This document shows, one piece after another, positions 9,093 through 17,091 of a DNA stretch of 64,000 bases. The stretch spans positions 1 to 64,000 of the forward strand of contig JAEWXO010000083.1 in assembly GCA_023458875.1 (NCBI GenBank), read 5' to 3'. Within the stretch, counting starts at the first letter, position 1; each line of letters opens with the position of its first letter. The translations under genes and the position numbers were made by a program. The notes below the pieces were generated by a model. That model had not been told where the DNA came from. It did not search any database and was given only the letters and a program-made list of their open reading frames with translations. This stretch comes from Bacillota bacterium. GTDB lineage: Bacteria > Bacillota > Clostridia > Oscillospirales > Ruminococcaceae.

Positions 9093-10298
9093 TTATTTAA
9101 GAAAAAAGCAATCAAGCATATCCATTAATTTTTTCTTATTGAAATTTGCATTATAGTATTCTTCAGAATTCTGACTCATCTTTTCAAGATTAATTGAAGA
9201 AATTATTTTTTCTATTCCATCAGCCAATGCATCAGCATCACCTATCGGTGTGCATATTCCGCATTCTGCTTCTGATATTATTTTTTGAGTTTCACCACTT
9301 GCCGAAGCAACAATCGGCATTCCACATGCCATATATGACTGTAGTTTTGCGGGTATTGTATTCGCAAATAATGAGTTATCCATAAATGAAATAAACGCTG
9401 CATCGCAACAGGCAAGGAACTGGGGAATCTTTTCAGCCGGCTGTCTGTCAATCATTAAAAACATATATTCTACGTTATTTTCTTTGATTTGGTTAATAAA
9501 ATTTTCTTTATTACGTCCGTCTCCGACAATAACAAACTTTACATCTGATTTGTTTTTTAATATTGCGGCAGTTTTAGGTAGTATTTCAAGGCCCTGCGCC
9601 TTGCCTATATTCCCTGCAAAAATAATTTTAAACGAGTCATCATCAGGAATTTCATCCAAAACCTTTTTTTCAACCGGTTTATAAAACTCCTCTGCATATT
9701 GAGGAAGGTATTTTACTTTACTCTTATCATCAAAAACACGCTTCTGAATTTCCTTGACAAAGCTTTCAGATGTTGCAAAAATAGCATCACAGCTCTTATA
9801 TATCCCGTTCACCATTTTACTTATCGGATTTATAATCAATTTACTTTTTATACCAGTTACTATTTCAACATTTTCAGGCCATAAATCCTGTACATACAGG
9901 TAACATGGAACTTTTCTTTTCCTTGCATACCACTTTCCAATCAGAGCCTGAGTCATTGGTGAAACTTCAAATGTAAATACAAAATCAGCTTTTAGCTTTG
10001 TAGCTATATTCCAGAAAAATCCTGATATAACAAAAGAAAAATAGTTAAGTATCATTCCTATTGAATTGTTACCTCTGGGAATAAGAGGAATGCGAATAAT
10101 ATCTATACCATTCCATGTTTCATGACGTTTTTTTAACCAACTGTAGCCCTTATAGAATTTTCCCTGTGGATAATTCGGAATACCGGTTAAGACTGTAACT
10201 TTATAGCCTCTTTTTACCCATTCAATACACATATCATTGATTCTGAATGACTCAGGATAAAAATATTGGCTGATAACAAGAATATGTTTGTCTTTCAT
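9093..10298 (-). CDS. GT4 glycosyltransferase, WbuB-like (probable L-FucNAc transferase)
   Basis: 401 residues, GT-B fold. QYFYPESFRINDM at the N-terminus, GIPNYPQGKFYKGY, YVQDLWPENVE and the C-terminal MACGMPIVASASGE are characteristic of the WbuB group. WbuB-type enzymes are assigned to L-N-acetylfucosamine transfer in O-antigen clusters that carry the CapE/F/G-equivalent genes, and this cluster makes that sugar, so I infer the same donor. Its ATG overlaps the stop of the upstream reductase gene (TAATG), and GAGGGAA provides the ribosome site. Confidence 0.82.
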   Translation of the reverse strand: MKDKHILVISQYFYPESFRINDMCIEWVKRGYKVTVLTGIPNYPQGKFYKGYSWLKKRHETWNGIDIIRIPLIPRGNNSIGMILNYFSFVISGFFWNIATKLKADFVFTFEVSPMTQALIGKWYARKRKVPCYLYVQDLWPENVEIVTGIKSKLIINPISKMVNGIYKSCDAIFATSESFVKEIQKRVFDDKSKVKYLPQYAEEFYKPVEKKVLDEIPDDDSFKIIFAGNIGKAQGLEILPKTAAILKNKSDVKFVIVGDGRNKENFINQIKENNVEYMFLMIDRQPAEKIPQFLACCDAAFISFMDNSLFANTIPAKLQSYMACGMPIVASASGETQKIISEAECGICTPIGDADALADGIEKIISSINLEKMSQNSEEYYNANFNKKKLMDMLDCFFLK

Positions 10299-11176
10299 TA
10301 AATTCCCTCAGTTAATTTTATACTTTGTTCCAAAGATATTTTCTGATAATCACCTTTATCATACTTGCTCATATCCTGTTCATAGCTCAGATTTCCAAAA
10401 GCCTTGTTTACTATTCCGGTAAAATGGCTTAAAAGCATCAGACACCATGCAAAGCCTTTTATAACATAAATTTTTTTCCCGTGAGCTTGTGCTATCTTTT
10501 TTATAAGCTCACTTGTATTTGAATATTGTGAATTCTGAGGAAAAAACGTTCCTCTTTCATTATTTTCAATCATAAGTCTTATGAATTCCATTAGATTTTC
10601 AATATAAAGCATTGAACGCTGATTCTTCACATATGGGAAAATAATAAGTTTCTGAGCAAGCTTTGACATGAGAGGATAATTTCCCTTACTTCCTTTTCCG
10701 TAAATCATCGGTGGACGAAGAATAACAACTTTAAAATCATCATTTTCAATCTTACGAAGACCGTTTTCAGCCTGTACCTTACTGTCACCATAACAATTAG
10801 CCGGAGAAACAGGTGTATCTCGGCTAATTATCTTATTATTACCAATTGGTGCACTATCACCGTATACAATAGCGCTGCTCATAAATATAAACTGTTTAAC
10901 GCCTTCATCTTTTGCTTTCTGAGCTGTCTGAACAGTAAGCTCTGTATTTACCTTATAATATAGCTTTTCACGCTCTGCACTTATTTTTCCTGAATCGGAA
11001 TGTGCAATCCCTGCAACATGAAAAACTGTATCATAGTCTGAAAAGCTTTTTTCTTTCCATGATCCATCAATCATATCTATTGTATCAACTATGTATTCTT
11101 CAGTCCAGGTTTTCATGTAATTTTCAAATGAAATACCAATATAGCTTCCTGCACCTGTGATAAGAATTTTTTTCAT
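10298..11176 (-). CDS. NAD-dependent sugar epimerase/reductase (extended SDR)
   Basis: 292 residues. GAGSYIG is the Rossmann glycine motif, HVAGIAHSD follows, MSSAIVYGD is the serine region and CYGDSKVQAE gives the catalytic Tyr-x-x-x-Lys. It resembles the 4-keto-sugar reductases (WbpV/WreQ-like) that often stand next to a phosphoglycosyl transferase and make the first sugar, such as UDP-QuiNAc. Its start overlaps the stop of the phosphoglycosyl transferase gene (ATGA), which supports a shared step. A decayed copy of this gene is present at 29851-30213. Confidence 0.8.
   Translation of the reverse strand: MKKILITGAGSYIGISFENYMKTWTEEYIVDTIDMIDGSWKEKSFSDYDTVFHVAGIAHSDSGKISAEREKLYYKVNTELTVQTAQKAKDEGVKQFIFMSSAIVYGDSAPIGNNKIISRDTPVSPANCYGDSKVQAENGLRKIENDDFKVVILRPPMIYGKGSKGNYPLMSKLAQKLIIFPYVKNQRSMLYIENLMEFIRLMIENNERGTFFPQNSQYSNTSELIKKIAQAHGKKIYVIKGFAWCLMLLSHFTGIVNKAFGNLSYEQDMSKYDKGDYQKISLEQSIKLTEGI
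10775..11140 (-). repeat. Duplicated segment, copy A part 1 (inside the SDR gene)
   Basis: This stretch of the intact reductase gene is matched closely by 29851-30213 in the same orientation, with scattered substitutions and small deletions in the other copy. Shared runs include the region around TTAGCCG-GAAACAGGTG and TTCATGTAATTTTCAAATGAAA. The other copy is disrupted, so this one is the functional member. Confidence 0.85.
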
Positions 11177-11799
11177 TTAACGGCTTCTTCCTTTTCTCTT
11201 TGTATTTCGCCTGTTCCGCCTTCGACAACTCCGTCACTCTTTATAACTGAGACTACTGTACCAAAAAAACATTTACAGTCAAATAAAAAGCTTAACTTAT
11301 CAACGTATTCCCCGTCAAGTTTAGCCTTGAATGAAATTTCAAGCTCATCACGGCCATTTATCTGTGCCCATCCTGTAAGGCCTGGTTTTACATCATTTGC
11401 ACCATATTTATCACGTTCTTCGATTAAATCATACTGATTCCAGAGTGCCGGACGAGGACCGATAACTGACATATGACCTACAAATATATTAAAAAGCTGA
11501 GGTAATTCATCAAGACTTGTTTTTCTAAGAATATTTCCCACTTTAGTAATTCTTGATTCAGGATTTTTAAGTAAATGTGTAGGTACGTCAGCATTTTTAT
11601 CATCTACATACATACTTCTGAATTTCATAATCGGAAAATGTGTTTTATGTATTCCAACTCTCTTTTGCTTAAAAAATACGGGACCCGGAGAATCTATTTT
11701 TATTATTATCGAAATAATCAGCATTGGAATGGCAAGAATCAGAATACCAAAGCCTGAAAGAACAATATCAATAGTTCTTTTTAAAAATTTATTATACAT
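11173..11799 (-). CDS. Initiating sugar phosphotransferase (PglC/WcaJ C-terminal type)
   Basis: About 208 residues: the minimal monotopic phosphoglycosyl transferase, without the long N-terminal domain of WcaJ. After KRTIDIVLSG and one membrane-dipping helix come PGPVFFKQKRVG, MKFRSMY, the catalytic SLDELPQLFN, SVIGPRP and KPGLTGWAQINGRDE. It transfers a sugar-1-phosphate to undecaprenyl phosphate and so begins repeat-unit assembly on the inner face of the membrane. An in-frame ATG at 11817 exists but has no ribosome site. The ATG at 11799 follows GGAG at 12 bases and the N-terminus MYNKFLKR fits the family, so I prefer it. Confidence 0.88.
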   Translation of the reverse strand: MYNKFLKRTIDIVLSGFGILILAIPMLIISIIIKIDSPGPVFFKQKRVGIHKTHFPIMKFRSMYVDDKNADVPTHLLKNPESRITKVGNILRKTSLDELPQLFNIFVGHMSVIGPRPALWNQYDLIEERDKYGANDVKPGLTGWAQINGRDELEISFKAKLDGEYVDKLSFLFDCKCFFGTVVSVIKSDGVVEGGTGEIQREKEEAVK

Positions 11800-11830
11800 T
11801 TTAAAAATCAACTCCATAATTATAATAATA

Positions 11831-12322
11831 TTAAATTACTTCTCCACAATTTATTTTTGTTCCTGATTCAATAATTGAATTGGACTTTACAACCGCATTA
11901 CAGTCAACATGACAAACCTTGCCTATAAACGAATTATGATTTATAACAGCACCTGCAGAAACAATTACTCCTTCTGATAATTCTGAATTTGCCTGCACAA
12001 CTGCCATCGGTTCAATAATACAGCCATCCTTAATCTTTGCAGAAGGGCTGACATATGCCAAAGGACTTATAAGAGTAGTTAGTTGAAAACCTGATTCTCT
12101 GATCAAAACAATTAATTTTTCTCTTACTGAAGGATTTCCTATTGCAATAACTGCTTTTTTATAAGAATCATTAAATTTTTTATGAGCTTTTATTTTACCA
12201 ATAGCCTTTTCGTCATTATCGTCAAGAAAATTTATTTTATCAAAGCAATTCATTGATAATGCAATTTCTTTTGCCGTACATCCATATTGTCCGGAACCAA
12301 AAATAAGTAAATTATTCTCCAT
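11831..12322 (-). CDS. PglD/NeuD-like sugar acetyltransferase
   Basis: About 163 residues. The N-terminal nucleotide-sugar-binding Rossmann-like half (LLIFGSGQYG, FLDDND) is followed by left-handed beta-helix repeats from about residue 85 (SAKIKDGCIIEPMAVV and similar hexads). It is shorter than the usual 200-220 residues of the family, and the C-terminal hexads and tail look abbreviated. It would N- or O-acetylate an amino sugar. An in-frame GTG lies three codons upstream, but AGGAG overlaps it and is spaced eight bases from the ATG at 12322, so I take that ATG. First gene after the 12.5 kb promoter. Confidence 0.75.
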   Translation of the reverse strand: MENNLLIFGSGQYGCTAKEIALSMNCFDKINFLDDNDEKAIGKIKAHKKFNDSYKKAVIAIGNPSVREKLIVLIRESGFQLTTLISPLAYVSPSAKIKDGCIIEPMAVVQANSELSEGVIVSAGAVINHNSFIGKVCHVDCNAVVKSNSIIESGTKINCGEVI

Positions 12323-12423
12323 ATGCTGCACTCCTATAAATGCTGCTGTTTTTTATTTAAAATCAAAATGTATTAAATTGGTATATTATTCATACATTTA
12401 ACTTTATATAAAAGATAATATTG

Positions 12424-12437
12424 TTGTATATATACAA
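12424..12437. promoter_or_regulatory. Perfect 14-bp palindrome in leader (copy A)
   Basis: TTGTATATATACAA is a perfect palindrome about 100 bases downstream of the promoter and 100 bases before the gene start. The identical element lies at the matching place in the second leader (30452-30465). It may be an operator or part of a leader structure. No regulator is known for it. Confidence 0.4.
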
Positions 12438-12533
12438 AATTTGTTTTTTGATAGCATAAACTACTTGCATTTTTTATTTTATTGTATATGATATGTATAA
12501 TTTTTAATATTCAAAAACAAATTAACTTTTAAT

Positions 12534-12563
12534 ATTATACACCAACAGATTATAATTTGTCAA
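12534..12563 (-). promoter_or_regulatory. Sigma-A promoter of module A
   Basis: On the minus strand TTGACA (12558-12563) and TATAAT (12534-12539) are separated by 18 bases. Both boxes match consensus exactly. Transcription would run through a leader of about 200 bases into the acetyltransferase gene. The same boxes and spacing recur at 30572-30601. Confidence 0.8.
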
Positions 12564-13031
12564 TGTTATAAATTATTTATTTTCTTATTTCGAAGCAATT
12601 TTTAAGCCAATTCATCGAATGATAAATTGTTAAGTTTTTCTGTTCTGAATCTCCTAAAGTTTATTTTATAGGATATAATTAGTGAAGAGCAGCAACATTC
12701 CTGCCGCTACTCTTCACTATATTATCTAACAGAATATGTTAAAATCAATCTCTTCATTGTTACCTTGCCTGCTGTATTTTAACTGATAATAAAAGAACTG
12801 TAAAACTCGGATATAATACGTCAAATATCAAGTATAAATTAATTGTTAAGTATTGACGTTAAAACTTGTTCCTGTAAAAAAACTTGGGCTGATGGCTCAA
12901 TATTTTTAGTTCATACTAACGTGCTTTCTTTGCTCATTTTTGAGATCGTTACATCATTTAGGTAGGGTGCGGCTTGCCGCGCCTTGCACATATGTACAAA
13001 ACAGGTAAAAAGAATATTTTCCTTCATATTG
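12564..13031. other. Intergenic region between module A and module B
   Basis: There is no convincing gene. It holds a long imperfect hairpin at 12682-12719 (outer stem AGTGAAGAG/CTCTTCACT), an inverted repeat near 12820-12858, the terminator listed separately, and a GC-rich hairpin at about 12964-12981 (GGTGCGGC/GCCGCGCC). The rest is AT-rich. Confidence 0.5.
12872..12901 (-). terminator. Terminator after the module B hydro-lyase genes
   Basis: On the minus strand TTGAGC-CATCA-GCCCAA forms a six-pair hairpin followed at once by GTTTTTTT. It lies about 130 bases after the stop of the hydro-lyase alpha gene and would end the module B transcript. The stem is short, so confidence is moderate. 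Confidence 0.5.
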
Positions 13032-13898
13032 TTACTCTCCAATCAAATCAACACTTGCAATTCTCGGCTCAAAGCAACAAGTAGGCCGAACACAAACAAT
13101 TCTTACACCGCTTGCCCTCTGAGGGCCTACTTTCATAAAAGTTGCAATCACGCTTGTTTTTCCGCCAAGTCCGAGAGGACCAATATTTGCTTCATTCACA
13201 CGTCTTGTAATTTCCTGTTCCATATCCGACTGCACATTATAGTTACCATCCACCTGTGCCTGAAGCATCATTGAGGTTGCTTCATAATGTGAACGTCCAA
13301 TACCAACAGCCAGCGTACAAGGTGAGCATCCAAGCTGTTTTACGCTTTCAATCGCCCAGCTTACAATCTCATCAAGTACCACCTGTGTATTATGCTTATG
13401 GAATACTCTGTATGTCTTAGCGCGTATAGCAGGACCGCCACCTAACATTAAGATATGCAAACGAAGAATGTTATGCTTGCATCTACGAATCAGTATAGGC
13501 GCAGGTTCTACACCGGCGCTGTCAGGATTTAATCCACCTGACTGATCGATACGATGACTGTCATCTCCCATTATGCTCATAGGTCTCCCCGGAAGTATAC
13601 GCAGCCCTTCCTTTACACCCTCTTTGATAGCATCCAGCGTCTTGCCCGTTATTGCAGTATCCTCGCCGATTTCTAATACCAAATGTGGAATTCCTGTATC
13701 GTCACAAAGCGGACTGTGGTTCTGCTCTGCCGCTTCAGCATTTTCAAGAACTGTTTCAAGTACCCACTTCGCCTTATCATCTGTTTCAGCTTCTATTGCT
13801 CTCCTATATGCTTCTTTTTTATCCTGACGAAATTTCGAGCCAGCTTCCACAAGTGTACCACTGACAAGTGCCACAATCTCATCATAACTCTTATTCAT
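13032..13898 (-). CDS. Fe-S hydro-lyase alpha subunit (class I fumarase / tartrate dehydratase family)
   Basis: 288 residues, the standard size for the separate alpha subunit. Three cysteine sites for a 4Fe-4S cluster are visible: SPLCDDTG near residue 65, LGCSPCTLAVGIGR near 190, and RPTCCFEP near 275. GLGGKTS is also conserved. The family adds or removes water on dicarboxylic acids such as fumarate/malate or tartrate. The gene pairs with the beta subunit and lies at the end of a run of carboxylic-acid genes within the capsule locus, so a role in making a polysaccharide substituent is more likely than the TCA cycle. The substrate is not known. Confidence 0.88.
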   Translation of the reverse strand: MNKSYDEIVALVSGTLVEAGSKFRQDKKEAYRRAIEAETDDKAKWVLETVLENAEAAEQNHSPLCDDTGIPHLVLEIGEDTAITGKTLDAIKEGVKEGLRILPGRPMSIMGDDSHRIDQSGGLNPDSAGVEPAPILIRRCKHNILRLHILMLGGGPAIRAKTYRVFHKHNTQVVLDEIVSWAIESVKQLGCSPCTLAVGIGRSHYEATSMMLQAQVDGNYNVQSDMEQEITRRVNEANIGPLGLGGKTSVIATFMKVGPQRASGVRIVCVRPTCCFEPRIASVDLIGE

Positions 13899-14397
13899 AA
13901 ATACTCCTTCCGTGTGCTGCTCCGATAATTGCAGGATATTTATCTACCTTAATGAGATGCAGTGCCTCCATGCCTAACTCGGGGAATGCTAGTACACTCT
14001 GTTCTGTGGTTTTTGCGCCCAGCAAAGCTGTTACAGGCGGAATAACTGCATATACTGCATTATACATATCAAGTGCTTCAACCGTCTCCTCATGAAGTGC
14101 ACCTTTTCCGAGATGCAGCTTAATGCCTGCTACTGAAAGAGGAGCAATACTGCTTTCTATTTCAAGTTTATTGCTTGATGTTGGTCCTAATCCTGCTGGG
14201 CTGACTGCAGTATGGAATATTACCTGTCCATGCAGATTAACACCCAACTGTTCAACAGTACCGTCCTCAATCATTTTCAGTACCCTTGGCAGAACAGCGT
14301 CTCTGCCACACAATATGTAGCCTGAAATGGCTACTCTATCTCCAACGGAAAGCATATTTATGTCTTCATCCGAAATAGGAGTTGATAATTCTATCAT
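13891..14397 (-). CDS. Fe-S hydro-lyase beta subunit (class I fumarase / tartrate dehydratase family)
   Basis: 168 residues matching the C-terminal domain of class I fumarases: LSVGDRVAISGYILCGRDA, GLGPTSSNKLE (the GPTTS-like substrate loop), KLHLGKGAL, and the terminal AHGRS. It overlaps the alpha subunit gene by eight bases, so the two are made together. Its ATG overlaps the TGA of a decayed acyltransferase reading frame upstream. Together with alpha it should form an alpha2-beta2 enzyme in the cytoplasm. Confidence 0.87.
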   Translation of the reverse strand: MIELSTPISDEDINMLSVGDRVAISGYILCGRDAVLPRVLKMIEDGTVEQLGVNLHGQVIFHTAVSPAGLGPTSSNKLEIESSIAPLSVAGIKLHLGKGALHEETVEALDMYNAVYAVIPPVTALLGAKTTEQSVLAFPELGMEALHLIKVDKYPAIIGAAHGRSIYE

Positions 14398-14627
14398 TTA
14401 ATATCACCTTTTTTCTTATTTAGTTCCATAACTGAAACTAAAGCTACGGATATAATCAGTGTAATGGTTATTACTAATATTGGCAAGATATATAATGCAA
14501 CAATATTTTTATCTATATTCATTAATGTATATCCATATTCAAGTATATGTCATACAAAAGGACGAAGAATATAAATAAACATGCTATATTTTGTTCCAAG
14601 CTTTCTTAGGATATGATTCCTAAACAT
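14394..14627 (-). pseudogene. Acyltransferase-3 C-terminal relic
   Basis: Reading the minus strand from an ATG at 14627 gives HILRKLGTKYSMFIYILRPFV, then a TGA, then in the same frame HILEYGYTLMNID and a hydrophobic helix (ALYILPILVITITLIISVAL) ending in a lysine-rich tail and a TGA that overlaps the next ATG. The KLGTKYSMFIYILxPF pattern is typical of the last helices of acyltransferase-3 membrane proteins. Most of the gene is gone and one stop interrupts the rest, so this is a relic. Confidence 0.65.
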
Positions 14628-14647
14628 GAACAAATTTTAATACCATA

Positions 14648-15784
14648 TTACACCTCAAACAAATCCCTATAATTTTCTTCGCTTGCAATAACACCATATG
14701 CCTTTGCACGCATTAGAATCTTCTCAGCCCAGCAACGATGAGGACCAATCTCATTCATCTTGTTACCGCTGGCGCTTTTTATAACTCCACCGCTGGTTCC
14801 GAGTACCTGCAAAGCGTCATCATACACTTCTTTTGTAACTGAAAGCATTCCATTTACGTAAGAAATATGGGTAGGATGAATAATTGTTTTTCCAATAAAA
14901 CCGTTAGCTCTGTCAAGCAGAAGTTCACGGAGAAGACCATCTACAGCATCATTGATAAGTGTTTCTTGTTTGAACAGTGATGCATTTATCGTAGGTGGAA
15001 CATCTTCAAATTTCATGGTCTTATTTGCTCTGAAATACTCCCATACAGGACCTGAAACACTGTAATCGTTATGTCGTGAAAATACATTCAGAACATCTTT
15101 CAAGCAGTCTGCAACTGTCATAATATCATATATAGTATAGTTGATTCCACGTCTCATGCCAAAAACGGAAGACCAGTCAGTACCGCCGACACGAACATTA
15201 AGCACAAGTCTTTTGTGGGAGTCAAGTATTTCCTTAACAGCCATAAGCTGTGGAATACGTGTTTCCAGATATGCCATTTCGTTACTTTCAAGTATTGGCA
15301 TACCATATATAATCTCACCGAATTTCTCATTTAACTCTTCGAGATACTCAAAATATACTTCACCGTTTTCTTTATTAAACTTTGGAAAATTGAACGCTGT
15401 TATGAGGTGGATATGTTTAGGTTTCAGCATTGAAGAAAAATTCTTGAACTGTTCGATATTACGTACACGGAATATAATCAAGGGGATCTCATAATACTGA
15501 ATAGTACTCTTATCAAGTTCTTCATTTAATGAGTCAAGAAGATTGATCACATTCTTCTCTGCTTCTGGAACAAGTTCTTCTTTGCAGGCATCCTCAAAAC
15601 ACATGACAATAGATGTCAATCCAGGGTATTTCTTTGTCAGAATCGGCTGTAAGAAGTCCTTGGTTCCCGGCATATACATGGTGGCTCCGAGACAATACCG
15701 CAACATATCCTTTTCTGTGTATTTATCAAAATTAATCGGTTCCATAACAAATTTGGAACTTGGTTGATATGCATGGTGTCTCAT
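14648..15784 (-). CDS. Citrate-lyase-beta-like C-C bond lyase (HpcH/HpaI / Ter-linked family)
   Basis: 378 residues, TIM-barrel fold. Features include LGATMYMPGTKDF, the acidic metal-binding block VMCFEDACKEE, VRVGGTDWSSVFGMRR, VSGPVWEYF, and a late GKTIIHPTHI typical of CitE-like proteins. The length and the GGTDWSS...SGPVWEYF pattern match the C-C bond lyases that accompany tellurite-resistance gene clusters rather than true citrate lyase beta. It would cleave or form a bond between a 2-oxo acid (or acyl thioester) and a carboxylic acid. Companion genes of that Ter-linked set are at 45.4-49.4 kb. A strong AAGGAG site precedes the ATG. Confidence 0.75.
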   Translation of the reverse strand: MRHHAYQPSSKFVMEPINFDKYTEKDMLRYCLGATMYMPGTKDFLQPILTKKYPGLTSIVMCFEDACKEELVPEAEKNVINLLDSLNEELDKSTIQYYEIPLIIFRVRNIEQFKNFSSMLKPKHIHLITAFNFPKFNKENGEVYFEYLEELNEKFGEIIYGMPILESNEMAYLETRIPQLMAVKEILDSHKRLVLNVRVGGTDWSSVFGMRRGINYTIYDIMTVADCLKDVLNVFSRHNDYSVSGPVWEYFRANKTMKFEDVPPTINASLFKQETLINDAVDGLLRELLLDRANGFIGKTIIHPTHISYVNGMLSVTKEVYDDALQVLGTSGGVIKSASGNKMNEIGPHRCWAEKILMRAKAYGVIASEENYRDLFEV

Positions 15785-15808
15785 TCATAAATCTCCTTTA
15801 TTCTTTGC

Positions 15809-17065
15809 TCAACCTCTGTAAAAAAGGTCTTTCCGCATTATTTTGTTACCGTCTTTATCATAAGCTTCCATTTTATTCATAGCATATTCTATTTTTCGTA
15901 ACATTTTCTCTCTAGTATCCGCATGAACAACAAATGCAGCAATACGGCCTCCACTTGCTCTGCTGTCGTCAATATGCGCGCCACTTGTCTTATGGTAATG
16001 AAGTGAATCGATAACACCTTCTGAAATCAATTCCTCCGCTCCGTCCAAATAATCAAAAATGCCTGGAACACCATAAATTAAATTAACAGAGCAATACTGT
16101 GTCATTTTATTATATTGCAGGTCAACATCTTTCTCCAAGTAAGAATCGATTGTAGCAGAAATAATATCAAATCCGGTATTTTCACGAATAGTTTCATAGC
16201 TGATACCACCGCCTACTCTTGGAGCAAATTCAATAATGTTGATATCATCTCCATTGCATATCGCTTGGACATGAAGTGGTGTGTTATCAAGTTCAAATGC
16301 TGTTGCAATACCCTCAGCCGCTTTTGGGATTTTGTTCATCGCAGCAGTTGTAATATTCGGAGGTGAAACCGTAGCATAGCATTTTAACACCTGTGCATCT
16401 CCTTCAATAACACTGATACGTTCAGAAACCATGATAATATGCGCTTTATGATTCTTCACAAAGCAATATGCACTGACCTCTACTCCATTTGCAACTTCCT
16501 CAACAACTGTTCTTCCAGTACGACTGACTTTTTTGGCTTCTGCAAGAAAAATCTCTAATTCTTCCTTATTATTCGCCTTTTTTACTCCAGAAGCTGCGCA
16601 ACTGTCCGCTGGTTTTGTCATAACAGGGAACTTTAAATCAAACGCTGATAATTCCTCGCCATTTTCAAGATAATAATACCTAGTAGTGGGAACACCATGC
16701 TGCATCATCATTTTCTTCATATAACCTTTATTTGTAATCTCAGATGCAGTTTTATAAGAATACGGTTTTGTCAATCCCATCTTCTCAGCAACATAACAGG
16801 CAGTTATATTAGCTTGATCAACACAAGCGCTCATTACAAGACCTGCATTATATTTTTTTGCTACCTTCAATACAGTTTCAGGATCCATTGTACTTTCCTG
16901 TTCATGAACATCAGCGTGTTTTTTGGCAGGAGGACTCTCTGTATAATCAACGAGAACAACATAATATCCTCGTTCTTTTAGCTGTCTTATTAATTCTATA
17001 TGTGGGTTTGTTCCCCCAAGCACAAGAGCAACAGGTTTATCAATTACTATTTTTCTATTTACCAT
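15809..17065 (-). CDS. ATP-grasp ligase 1
   Basis: About 418 residues of the carbamoyl-phosphate-synthetase-like ATP-grasp type. An N-terminal Rossmann-like domain (ALVLGGTNPHIELIRQLK) is followed by the ATP-binding lysine segment FPVMTKPADSCAASGVKK, VVEEVANGVEVSAY, and the Mg-binding NIIEFAPRVGGG. Such enzymes activate a carboxylate with ATP and join it to an amine. In this context the product could be an amide between a carboxylic acid from the neighbouring genes and an amino sugar or amino acid. An in-frame TTG at 17095 overlaps the previous stop (TTGA) and is an alternative start. I prefer the ATG after GAGAGGAT. Confidence 0.82.
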   Translation of the reverse strand: MVNRKIVIDKPVALVLGGTNPHIELIRQLKERGYYVVLVDYTESPPAKKHADVHEQESTMDPETVLKVAKKYNAGLVMSACVDQANITACYVAEKMGLTKPYSYKTASEITNKGYMKKMMMQHGVPTTRYYYLENGEELSAFDLKFPVMTKPADSCAASGVKKANNKEELEIFLAEAKKVSRTGRTVVEEVANGVEVSAYCFVKNHKAHIIMVSERISVIEGDAQVLKCYATVSPPNITTAAMNKIPKAAEGIATAFELDNTPLHVQAICNGDDINIIEFAPRVGGGISYETIRENTGFDIISATIDSYLEKDVDLQYNKMTQYCSVNLIYGVPGIFDYLDGAEELISEGVIDSLHYHKTSGAHIDDSRASGGRIAAFVVHADTREKMLRKIEYAMNKMEAYDKDGNKIMRKDLFYRG

Positions 17066-17091
17066 ATTAACAGAATCCTCTCTTAATTCTT

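Larger units (their letters stand above)
12196..12597 (-). repeat. Duplicated segment, copy A part 2 (gene start, leader and promoter)
   Basis: The start of the acetyltransferase gene, its 200-base leader and its promoter are matched over about 400 bases by 30220-30640 in the same orientation. The match includes the -35 and -10 boxes, an 18-base spacer that differs at one position, a perfect 14-base palindrome, and the gene start (disrupted in the other copy). Similarity stops just upstream of the -35 box. Confidence 0.85.

Noticed and set aside
12964..12981. Another copy of the palindromic repeat family
   Set aside because: GC-rich hairpin GGTGCGGC/GCCGCGCC is similar in style, but it shares neither the core nor the flanking CCTTCGCC segment.
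13032..14397. Hydro-lyase alpha/beta as ordinary TCA-cycle fumarase
   Set aside because: Family membership fits, but the genes end a capsule-locus transcript with other acid-modifying genes and no TCA genes are near. A biosynthetic role is likelier, though fumarase activity itself is not excluded.
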